This document shows, piece after piece, positions 1 through 4,412 of a stretch of DNA of 8,276 nucleotides. This DNA is from JAUQQI01 sp042408785 (GTDB lineage Bacteria; Chloroflexota; Dehalococcoidia; JAUQQI01). The translations under genes were made by a program, and so were the position numbers. Where the stretch lies: NCBI GenBank assembly GCA_042408785.1, contig JBHOQU010000106.1, forward strand, positions 1 to 8,276, given 5' to 3'. The stretch's first letter is position 1. Every line of letters begins with the position of its first letter. The notes under the pieces were generated by a model. That model worked only from the letters and a program-made list of their open reading frames with translations. It had not been told where the DNA came from and did no database searches.

Positions 1-78
1 GACCCCGAGACGGGCCGGCCTTACCTGGCCCAGCACCGGTCCGGCATGCGCCTGACAGAAAGAGGACTGGAGGGATAG
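1..78 (+). CDS. 3' end of an upstream gene (partial)
   Basis: The first reading frame is open from the window edge to a TAG at 76-78 and encodes 25 residues ending in R-L-T-E-R-G-L-E-G. The stop directly abuts the ATG of the next gene at 79, and that gene's Shine-Dalgarno (GGAGGG, 69-74) lies inside this reading frame. This is the tight spacing seen throughout the window. The fragment is hydrophilic and carries no recognisable motif, so no function can be given. It could be the tail of a structural protein, but that is only a guess from position. Confidence 0.5.
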   Translation, partial: DPETGRPYLAQHRSGMRLTERGLEG

Positions 79-411
79 ATGACACGCAGACTCACGCCGG
101 TCATGCAGTTTTACCGGGACGTGCAGAAGCTGGCCCCTGAAAACATCCCCTTCCGGCAGCGGGCCGCCCTGGCCCGGTTCGCTAAAAAGAAACTCGAAGC
201 CGGGGTCCACGATCCCCGGCAGGTGGTGGCCGAGTATTTCCGGTCGGGCAAGCGGCCTAACCCGGACGGGCCGATAGAGCTGCTGCTCGCCGGCGGGGTC
301 GGGGCGCTCCTGGTTTATCTGCTGCTGCTGCGGCGGCCGGAGTCCCAGTCCCAGCCGCAGCCGCAGACAAGCCCGACGACCCAGCCGGCTGGGGGGTGCG
401 GCTGTTCGTGA
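79..411 (+). CDS. Small single-span membrane protein with Gln/Pro and Gly-Cys tail
   Basis: I do not recognise a family for this 110-residue protein. Residues 1-60 are basic and probably helical (a run of Arg/Lys around 26-39, then V-V-A-E-Y-F). Residues 66-84 form one strong membrane helix rich in Leu, Gly and Val. The tail (about 88-105) is Gln/Pro/Thr-rich and probably disordered, and it ends in G-G-C-G-C-S. There is no signal peptide, and the basic N-terminal part suggests it stays inside the cell or virion. The ATG follows the upstream TAG directly, with an SD of GGAGGG four bases upstream. It overlaps the ATPase gene, so the two are probably co-translated. A membrane-associated virion or assembly factor is an inference from this context. 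Confidence 0.7.
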   Translation: MTRRLTPVMQFYRDVQKLAPENIPFRQRAALARFAKKKLEAGVHDPRQVVAEYFRSGKRPNPDGPIELLLAGGVGALLVYLLLLRRPESQSQPQPQTSPTTQPAGGCGCS

Positions 412-1376
412 ATTTCCATCCTAGGAGTCGACTCTACCGGGTGGCCCGGATCGCGAGGGTTTTGAACGGAGCCATGGCGGCGGCGCGGGGCGACCCTCAG
501 GCGGTGGACTACCTGCACAGGGAGGCCTGGCGGGACGCCCTGGAGGCCTGGCGACCGGGCATAGGCCGGGCCATCGAGGTGGCCTTTGCCGTTCTGGGCG
601 GGGCCCTGGAGAACGAGCCGGTCGGTCCGGTGGACGTCCGCCCGGCGGAAGGCCCCTGGTCGGCCTTCGTGGCCCGCCTGCGCCGCCAGCCGTGGGGAGC
701 CCACGTCGTACTCGGGCCGCCCGGCTCGGGGAAGACGTCCCTGGCCCTCAAACTGGCCTGGGTCTGGCGAGAGGAGCTGGGCTACGACGTCGACGTCGTC
801 AACATGTACGCCGAGGACCGGCCCTCCTTTGCCAGGACAATAACGTCCGAGACCCTCCTCAGCAGGATGAACCGCCTGCGGGCGTGGCTGGAGGCGGAGG
901 CCGAGCCTGACCCCGGCGAGGAGGCGCCCGGCCAGGACGTCGAGCCGCCCCCGACACATCGCGTCATCGTTGTCGACGAGGCGCACCTGGGGGCGGGGGC
1001 CGGCACCGACCCGGTCCGGGTGGCCCTGCGCAAGGCCCTCACCCAGGTGCGCCACGTCCGCTGGCACCTGGTCTACATCAGCCAGATGGCGGGCCTCCTG
1101 CCCCCGTCGGTCCTGGCCCAGACGGTCGTCTGGGTAAAACGCCCTTCCGGGAGGGAGGTCGGAGCCGACCGGCAGGGGCTTAGCCGAGAGCTTTGGGAGC
1201 GGGCGGCCGAGGCCTTCCGGGACCTGGAGCGCTCGCCCTTCTACACGGGACCCTACGCCGACCCCCGGGCCTGGGCGTACGTGGACGCCCCGGACTTTGG
1301 CTACTGCGGCCTCGTTCCCTTCACGCCGTACTACCTGGTGGGCGAGGCCGTCGAAGACGATGAAGAAAGGAGGTAA
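396..1376 (+). CDS. P-loop ATPase, FtsK/HerA-like (A32 packaging or Zot-like assembly ATPase)
   Basis: This is a 326-residue NTPase, probably driving genome packaging or virion extrusion. The Walker A motif GPPGSGKT is at residues 107-114 and a Walker B strand V-I-V-V-D-E at 190-195, followed by A-H. About 35 residues later R-H ... L-V-Y-I-S-Q ends in Gln230, matching the motif III/sensor Gln of the HerA/FtsK superfamily (A32-like viral packaging ATPases) and also the layout of inovirus Zot/pI proteins. No clear membrane span is visible, unlike typical Zot. The first 100 residues lack a recognisable domain, and an acidic Glu/Pro-rich insert lies between the Walker motifs (about 162-186). The start may instead be GTG at 408, giving the GTGA overlap with the upstream stop that is common here. 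The ATPase superfamily is fairly secure; the choice between A32 and Zot is not. Confidence 0.8.
   Translation: MRLFVNFHPRSRLYRVARIARVLNGAMAAARGDPQAVDYLHREAWRDALEAWRPGIGRAIEVAFAVLGGALENEPVGPVDVRPAEGPWSAFVARLRRQPWGAHVVLGPPGSGKTSLALKLAWVWREELGYDVDVVNMYAEDRPSFARTITSETLLSRMNRLRAWLEAEAEPDPGEEAPGQDVEPPPTHRVIVVDEAHLGAGAGTDPVRVALRKALTQVRHVRWHLVYISQMAGLLPPSVLAQTVVWVKRPSGREVGADRQGLSRELWERAAEAFRDLERSPFYTGPYADPRAWAYVDAPDFGYCGLVPFTPYYLVGEAVEDDEERR
1366..1374 (+). promoter_or_regulatory. Strong Shine-Dalgarno for the arginine-rich mini-gene
   Basis: AAAGGAGGT is a near-perfect anti-16S match placed five bases before the ATG at 1380. It lies at the extreme 3' end of the ATPase gene. There is no other open frame of note directly downstream, so this site is the main evidence that the 29-codon reading frame is really translated. 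Confidence 0.75.
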
Positions 1377-1379
1377 GCA

Positions 1380-1469
1380 ATGGCGCGGACCCGAAGAGCA
1401 CACCCCCGGCGGCGGCACCGCCGCACCCACGGGCGCCGGCGCCGGCCGGCCCACCGCCGCCGGCGGTAG
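1380..1469 (+). CDS. 29-residue arginine-rich protamine-like peptide
   Basis: ATG at 1380 opens 29 codons closed by TAG at 1467-1469. The peptide has 16 Arg and 4 His among its 29 residues, in clusters of two to four arginines separated by single His, Thr, Pro, Gly or Ala, and it ends in four Arg. It has no acidic residue and no hydrophobic core. Such composition is known from protamines and from the adenovirus core peptide mu (pX), which condense DNA inside a head or capsid. By analogy this could be a virion DNA-condensing peptide, which fits its place right after a packaging-type ATPase. The SD is excellent, five bases from the start. The alternative is a chance GC-rich ORF, since Arg codons CGG/CGC are common in such DNA, but the SD argues against that. 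Confidence 0.6.
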   Translation: MARTRRAHPRRRHRRTHGRRRRPAHRRRR

Positions 1470-1473
1470 CCCA

Positions 1474-1489
1474 TCTCAGGGCCCTGAGA
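1474..1489. repeat. 16-bp perfect palindrome upstream of the holin-like gene
   Basis: TCTCAGGG followed by CCCTGAGA is a gapless perfect palindrome. It lies between the stop of the arginine-rich gene and the SD (1491-1498) of the holin-like gene, in one of the few intergenic spots of the window. It could bind a dimeric regulator or form a structure beside the ribosome site. No T-tract follows, so a terminator is unlikely. Confidence 0.5.
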
Positions 1490-1505
1490 AAGGAGGTGAA
1501 GCGAG

Positions 1506-1772
1506 GTGGACCTGGCCAACGCGGCCCTGGTACCGATAATCGTTGGAATCGTGGAACTGGCGAAGATGGCCGGCCTGCCAGCCCGGTACGCCGGGCTGGC
1601 GGCGGTGGCCCTCGGGCTTGCCCTGACCTACCTGGCGTCGTACGTGGGCGGGCGCCCGGCGGAGGTGGTGCTGACCGGCCTGGCCACCGGCCTGGCAGCG
1701 GCCGGCCTGTACTCGGCGGTCAAGGCCGCCGTGGAACCGGAACGTTCGGACTCCGGCGGAGGGGCCCCGTGA
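1506..1772 (+). CDS. Holin-like small membrane protein
   Basis: This 88-residue protein starts at GTG 1506, seven bases after an excellent SD (AGGAGGTG, 1491-1498). It has three hydrophobic stretches: residues about 6-19 (A-A-L-V-P-I-I-V-G-I-V-E), 27-47 (Y-A-G-L-A-A-V-A-L-G-L) and 53-71 (V-V-L-T-G-L-A-T-G-L-A-A-A-G-L-Y-S). A charged, probably cytoplasmic tail follows. The order, size and the final G-L-Y-S-x-x-K element resemble small holin-type or holin-like membrane proteins often seen in phages of Gram-positive bacteria. Those proteins make membrane pores that release endolysin. No endolysin lies in the window, so the lysis role is inferred from the fold only. Its stop overlaps the next start by GTGA. 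A structural virion membrane protein is the main alternative. Confidence 0.65.
   Translation: MDLANAALVPIIVGIVELAKMAGLPARYAGLAAVALGLALTYLASYVGGRPAEVVLTGLATGLAAAGLYSAVKAAVEPERSDSGGGAP
1575..1602 (+). repeat. Strong intragenic hairpin inside the holin-like gene
   Basis: GCCAGCCCGG (1577-1586) and CCGGGCTGGC (1591-1600) are perfect reverse complements around a TACG tetraloop. A G-T and a C-G pair extend the stem by two more base pairs. The stem lies fully within codons for a loop between hydrophobic segments. It could slow ribosomes or affect mRNA stability, or be a by-product of GC-rich codon choice. Confidence 0.5.
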
Positions 1773-1915
1773 AAGCCTGCGCCGTCTGCGGCCGGACCGA
1801 GGCCGAGACCGTCCTGTTCTGGTGCGGCACCTGCGGTGTCTGGCTGTGCCCGCGGTGCGAGCGGAACTGGCCGGCGCGGGTGCTGGCCGCCATCAGGAAG
1901 GCCTGGAGGGTGTGA
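1769..1915 (+). CDS. 48-residue six-cysteine zinc-ribbon-like mini-protein
   Basis: GTG at 1769 overlaps the previous stop by GTGA and has an upstream GGCGGAGGGG purine stretch (1755-1764). The frame is open further upstream, but that extension only shadows the holin-like gene, so the short form is chosen. The product has three cysteine pairs: C-A-V-C near the start, C-G-T-C in the middle and C-P-R-C after that. A Trp/Arg-rich helical tail ends in R-K-A-W-R-V. Paired CxxC knuckles are the usual ligands of small zinc ribbons or treble-clef-like fingers. It may bind nucleic acid or protein as a small regulator, or be a virion accessory protein. Function is unknown. Confidence 0.65.
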   Translation: MKACAVCGRTEAETVLFWCGTCGVWLCPRCERNWPARVLAAIRKAWRV

Positions 1916-1922
1916 AGCGGCG

Positions 1923-2150
1923 ATGACTCGGCTCTGGGGATTCCTGAGGTCGCTTACATGGGCCCTGATCCTGGCCGGGATGCTGGTCTATTTGCTGCTG
2001 GACTGGGTACTGCCCGTCCTGGGCGTGCGGGTGCCACCGGCGCGGGTGATCCTGCTGGCCGCCTGCGTCTATCTGACGCTGACGGTGGGGACCGCCCTGG
2101 CCGCCATTCTTTACAGGCCCGACCAGGAAGAGAACGGCGACGGAGGTTAG
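1923..2150 (+). CDS. Small two-span membrane protein
   Basis: ATG at 1923 begins a 75-residue protein. The SD (GGAGGG, 1905-1910) is twelve bases away, slightly long. Two hydrophobic helices (about residues 11-33 and 41-64) are joined by a short V-R-V-P-P turn, and the C-terminal tail is acidic (D-Q-E-E-N-G-D). No family is recognised. Its neighbours (holin-like gene upstream, recombinase downstream) and its size fit a phage membrane protein such as a holin or antiholin partner, or a minor membrane component of a virion. It ends four bases before the recombinase start, whose SD lies within this gene's last codons. Confidence 0.65.
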   Translation: MTRLWGFLRSLTWALILAGMLVYLLLDWVLPVLGVRVPPARVILLAACVYLTLTVGTALAAILYRPDQEENGDGG

Positions 2151-2153
2151 AGA

Positions 2154-2732
2154 ATGCCCCGGACCCTCCCTGTCTACCTGGATCGGACGGAGGTCGAACG
2201 GCTGCTGGCGGCAGCCGACTCCGACCTGGCCCGGCTCCTGATCAGGCTCCTCTGGTGGACGGGCGCCCGGGTCTCCGAGGTGCTGGCGGCGAGGGTGGGC
2301 GATATCACGGAGGCCGGGATCCGGCTCCCCAACCGCAAGCAGCACCGCCCCTGGTCCATCGCTGAGAAGCACGTCATCCTGCCGCCGGCGGCCCTGGCGG
2401 AGCTGAAAGCCACCACGGCCGGACGCAGGCTCGACGAGTTCATCCTCGCCCGCGCCGACGGGCGGCCCATCAGCCGGGTGACGGCATGGCGGATGGTGAC
2501 CCGGGCCGCGGCCCGGGCCGGGCTCCTGCGGCGCCGGGCCTGGGCCTCGGAGGCCCGCCCGGCCTGGCCGCACACCCTGCGGCACAGCTATGCCGTGCAC
2601 CTGCTCAAGGAGCGGGTGCCCATCACCGTCGTGCAGCGCCAGCTCGGTCACCGGAACCTGAGCGCGACCCAGGTCTATACGCAGCTGGCGGACTATGACA
2701 CGACCCGCGTCATGTCGGAGGTGGACCTGTGA
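2154..2732 (+). CDS. Tyrosine recombinase / integrase, catalytic-domain-only
   Basis: This is a 192-residue site-specific recombinase of the tyrosine (Xer/lambda Int) family, which cuts and rejoins DNA through a phosphotyrosine. All expected active-site residues are visible: Arg39 in W-W-T-G-A-R-V-S-E, a candidate beta-hairpin Lys62, His140-x-x-Arg143 in H-T-L-R-H-S, His166 in L-G-H-R-N, and the nucleophile Tyr175 in T-Q-V-Y-T. XerC/XerD-type proteins have about 300 residues; here the N-terminal core-binding (SAM-like) domain is missing, and the start is supported by an SD (GGAGGT, 2142-2147) six bases upstream. It sits inside a string of small membrane and virion-like genes. It probably integrates or resolves the element, or inverts DNA. 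The family call is secure; the task is inferred. Confidence 0.9.
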   Translation: MPRTLPVYLDRTEVERLLAAADSDLARLLIRLLWWTGARVSEVLAARVGDITEAGIRLPNRKQHRPWSIAEKHVILPPAALAELKATTAGRRLDEFILARADGRPISRVTAWRMVTRAAARAGLLRRRAWASEARPAWPHTLRHSYAVHLLKERVPITVVQRQLGHRNLSATQVYTQLADYDTTRVMSEVDL

Positions 2733-2926
2733 GCAACAGCCCGGTCGACCTCATCGGGATGGGCCGGACAATGGCCCAGCACGATGTCCGCCTTGGGGAG
2801 GTGGAGCGGCGGCTCCTCGCCCTGGAGGAAAAGATCGACCGGCTCCAGTGGTGGGTCGTAACCACGGCCGGAGGGGTGGCCGTGGCCGTCGCGATGCTCG
2901 CCCTGGAATTCCTGCTGCGGAGGTGA
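2729..2926 (+). CDS. XhlA-like coiled-coil plus membrane-anchor protein
   Basis: This 65-residue protein starts at GTG 2729 and overlaps the recombinase stop by GTGA. Residues about 17-40 form a heptad-like amphipathic coil (V-R-L-G-E-V-E-R-R-L-L-A-L-E-E-K-I-D-R-L). A single C-terminal membrane helix follows (about 41-63) and ends in R-R. A short coil plus a C-terminal span is the architecture of haemolysin XhlA-type proteins, which assist holins in phage lysis of Gram-positive hosts. Together with the holin-like gene at 1506 it suggests a dispersed lysis set. The alternative is a small membrane scaffold of the virion. Confidence 0.65.
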   Translation: MSNSPVDLIGMGRTMAQHDVRLGEVERRLLALEEKIDRLQWWVVTTAGGVAVAVAMLALEFLLRR

Positions 2927-2931
2927 AGAGC

Positions 2932-3141
2932 TTGGCACGAAAACGCAGGTGGATTCAGGAGGCGATCAAGCGGCCGGGCAGACTTCGGGCTTACGTGAGG
3001 CGCCGGTACGGGAAAGAGGGCTTCACCCAGCGGGGCACCATCCGGGTGGAGGTGCTCCGGGAGATTGCCCAGGGCGCCGACAGGTCCCTGGCCGCCGCGG
3101 CCCGGCTCGCCCTCAGGCTGCGAGGGATGGGGAGAGAGTGA
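2932..3141 (+). CDS. Small basic protein with K-R-P-G-x-L-R-x-Y-V-R-R-R-Y-G motif
   Basis: A TTG at 2932 is preferred because the SD (GGAGGTG, 2919-2925) lies six bases upstream. A GTG at 2923 would fall on the SD itself. The 69-residue product is very basic: residues 2-6 are A-R-K-R-R, 13-27 form K-R-P-G-R-L-R-A-Y-V-R-R-R-Y-G, then F-T-Q-R-G-T-I-R-V-E-V-L-R. A final Ala/Arg/Leu-rich helix ends G-M-G-R-E. From memory, similar short proteins with a KPGxLR motif and a terminal R-x-A-R-L-A-L-x-L-R segment occur in many viruses of prokaryotes and in some large eukaryotic viruses, without assigned function. DNA binding in the virion is an inference from charge. Confidence 0.7.
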   Translation: MARKRRWIQEAIKRPGRLRAYVRRRYGKEGFTQRGTIRVEVLREIAQGADRSLAAAARLALRLRGMGRE

Positions 3142-3143
3142 GT

Positions 3144-3278
3144 ATGGCTAACATCGGACGCAAGATTAAAACCCTGGAGGACGTCCCGAAGGAGGCGCCG
3201 GCCAGGCGACCCGAAGCGGAGCCGGAGAAGACGGCCCCGAGCCGGCGGCAGATGGAAACAGCGCCAGTGCGGGGGTGA
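3144..3278 (+). CDS. 44-residue Pro/Glu/Arg-rich disordered protein
   Basis: ATG at 3144 follows the previous stop by two bases, with a purine-rich GGGGAGAGAG (3129-3138) as SD. The product begins M-A-N-I-G-R-K-I-K-T-L-E-D-V-P. It then becomes rich in Glu, Pro, Ala, Arg and Lys without hydrophobic segments, so it is most likely disordered. No family is assigned with confidence. The conserved-looking head plus a charged tail suggests a small binding partner in virion assembly, but this is a guess. The stop is one base before the next ATG. Confidence 0.55.
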   Translation: MANIGRKIKTLEDVPKEAPARRPEAEPEKTAPSRRQMETAPVRG

Positions 3279-3279
3279 T

Positions 3280-3942
3280 ATGGGAGTGATTCTGGGCTGG
3301 CGGATCTGGTACCTGGAGGCGGTCCGGACCCGGGAGATGGCCGGGCTGCCTGAGGGGCTCTCCTACGACTACGGCTTGCGGGGGGCCTTTTACGACCTTG
3401 ACGGCCGATACCGGCGGCCGAGCTCCCCCCGGCCCGAGGCGTGGTGGCCCCTTGACAGGTGGCTCAGGGCCAGGTGCATATCGTGCGAGGAGGTCGGGCG
3501 GGACATTCTGGCCTGCCCGGAGTTTCGGGCGGAGTCGGGCGGTAGCCAGCCCGGGGCCGGCCACTGCCCCGGCTTCTTTGCCTTTCACCCGGAGGCCTTC
3601 GGCGCGATGGTCGACTACGTGGTTGAAAACGTGGGCGGCATCTTCGGCCACCGGCGGGTGCGCGGCCTGAGCGGGGCGGAGGACGGGTGGCTGGTCATCG
3701 GCCTGGTGGCCCTGGCCGGGCGGGTACACGTGCACGAGTACGGCTACCGGGCCGAGTGGGCAAAGTTCCACTCCCTCGCCGGGCCAGCGCCGGGACAGGT
3801 GATCCGGGTCACGCCGGAGCTGCAGATCCAGACTGGGGCCTTCCCCCTGGACGTGCTCACGGTCGGTCTGAGCGACCAGCAGCTGGCCAGTATGGAGAGC
3901 CGCTTCGCGACCGGCAGGTTGGTCTGGGGACTGGGGAGGTGA
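3280..3942 (+). CDS. Unknown 220-residue protein with four cysteines
   Basis: ATG 3280 follows the previous stop by one base. The N-terminus reads G-W-R-I-W-Y-L-E (6-13). The middle carries Cys66, Cys69, Cys79 and Cys96 (A-R-C-I-S-C, L-A-C-P, G-H-C-P-G-F-F-A-F). Near residues 141-161 a strand-rich V-A-L-A-G-R-V-H-V-H-E-Y-G-Y-R-A-E-W appears. This G-W-R-x-W, then Cys-rich C-x-G-x-x-A, then G-x-V-x-x-x-G-R-V-x-x-H-x-x-G-Y-R-A-E order matches, from memory, a widespread uncharacterised family on phages, plasmids and genomes of Gram-positive bacteria. The cysteines may bind zinc or another metal. No function is known to me. It separates the small-gene block from the host-recognition module. Confidence 0.75.
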   Translation: MGVILGWRIWYLEAVRTREMAGLPEGLSYDYGLRGAFYDLDGRYRRPSSPRPEAWWPLDRWLRARCISCEEVGRDILACPEFRAESGGSQPGAGHCPGFFAFHPEAFGAMVDYVVENVGGIFGHRRVRGLSGAEDGWLVIGLVALAGRVHVHEYGYRAEWAKFHSLAGPAPGQVIRVTPELQIQTGAFPLDVLTVGLSDQQLASMESRFATGRLVWGLGR

Positions 3943-3944
3943 TA

Positions 3945-4097
3945 GTGGCGAAGCAAGTCGCTTCAGTGCGGTTCGAAATAAAGCTGGGCGAAGCACGAGA
4001 GCCGCAAAAGGAGGTGAAAGGATGCCGTTCTCTTCCACCATTCGCAACCGCCTTGTTGACTACGTTGCGAAGGGCACTACGCCCCCGGCCCTGGTAG
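3945..4097 (+). CDS. Possible small ORF leading into the tail-fibre-type gene
   Basis: GTG at 3945, shortly after the previous stop with GGAGGT at 3935-3940, opens 50 codons. The first part (A-K-Q-V-A-S-V-R-F-E-I-K-L-G-E-A-R-E) looks protein-like. From 4022 onward, however, the frame overlaps the well-supported gene and turns into Leu/Arg/Pro-rich shadow sequence. It may be a leader ORF for translational coupling, a decayed gene, or simply untranslated spacer. The strong SD at 4008-4016 shows that the 4022 gene has its own start. Confidence 0.25.
   Translation: MAKQVASVRFEIKLGEAREPQKEVKGCRSLPPFATALLTTLRRALRPRPW
4008..4016 (+). promoter_or_regulatory. Strong Shine-Dalgarno of the structural module
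   Basis: AAGGAGGTG lies five bases before ATG 4022. It is among the best ribosome sites in the window and opens the 4-8 kb module after a roughly 80-base leader (3943-4021). That leader contains no promoter I can recognise. Confidence 0.7.
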
Positions 4098-4402
4098 GGC
4101 CGATAAAGGTGAGCCTACATACCGCCGACCCTGGCGACACCGGGGCGAACGAGGTGAGCGGAGGTGGATACTCTCGCCAGCCAGTGAGTTTTGGAGCCAC
4201 GTCCAACGGGTCCACGTCAAACTCCGCGGACGTGGTCTTTAACAACATGCCGGCGGTGACGGTGACCCACGCCGGGCTGTGGGACTCTTCGTCGCCGACG
4301 CCCGTCTGGCTTGGCGGAGCCCCGCTGACAGCGCCAAAGACGCTCCAGGACGGCGATACCCTGGCCTTTCCGGCCGGCAACCTGACTGTGAGTGTGACGT
4401 AG
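4022..4402 (+). CDS. Phage tail-fibre-type small structural protein
   Basis: This 126-residue protein has the signature of a family common in phages of many bacteria. Its short helical head (S-S-T-I-R-N-R-L-V-D-Y-V) is followed by a strand I-K-V-S-L-H-T-A-D-P-G-D-T-G (28-41), then E-V-S-G-G-G-Y-S-R-Q-P-V (44-55). Next comes a Ser/Asn-rich stretch, V-T-H-A-G-L-W-D (81-88) and a closing L-x-D-G-D-T-L-A-F-P-A-G-N-L-T-V (108-123). These proteins usually sit next to tail-fibre or virion-surface genes and are annotated as tail or fibre-associated proteins. The beta-rich pattern fits a small trimeric or spike-like module. Family membership is recalled from motifs, not searched. Confidence 0.75.
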   Translation: MPFSSTIRNRLVDYVAKGTTPPALVGPIKVSLHTADPGDTGANEVSGGGYSRQPVSFGATSNGSTSNSADVVFNNMPAVTVTHAGLWDSSSPTPVWLGGAPLTAPKTLQDGDTLAFPAGNLTVSVT

Positions 4403-4412
4403 GAGTTAAGTT

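Noticed and set aside
315..1454. Long minus-strand open frame of 379 codons opposite the ATPase
   Set aside because: It lies fully over a well-supported P-loop gene, has low-complexity Gly/Pro/Arg/Val composition typical of antisense GC-rich frames, and shows no motif.
2500..2517. 18-bp perfect palindrome of C and G only
   Set aside because: It lies in recombinase codons for alternating Arg/Ala in the GC-richest part of the window, so chance and codon bias explain it well.
1893..2651. Minus-strand open frame of 252 codons opposite the recombinase
   Set aside because: It is antisense to a recombinase with a complete active site, rich in Gly/Pro/Gln, with no domain signal.
3166..4047. Minus-strand open frame of 293 codons
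   Set aside because: It is opposite the 3280-3942 gene; Pro/Ala/Arg-rich composition indicates a GC-driven shadow.
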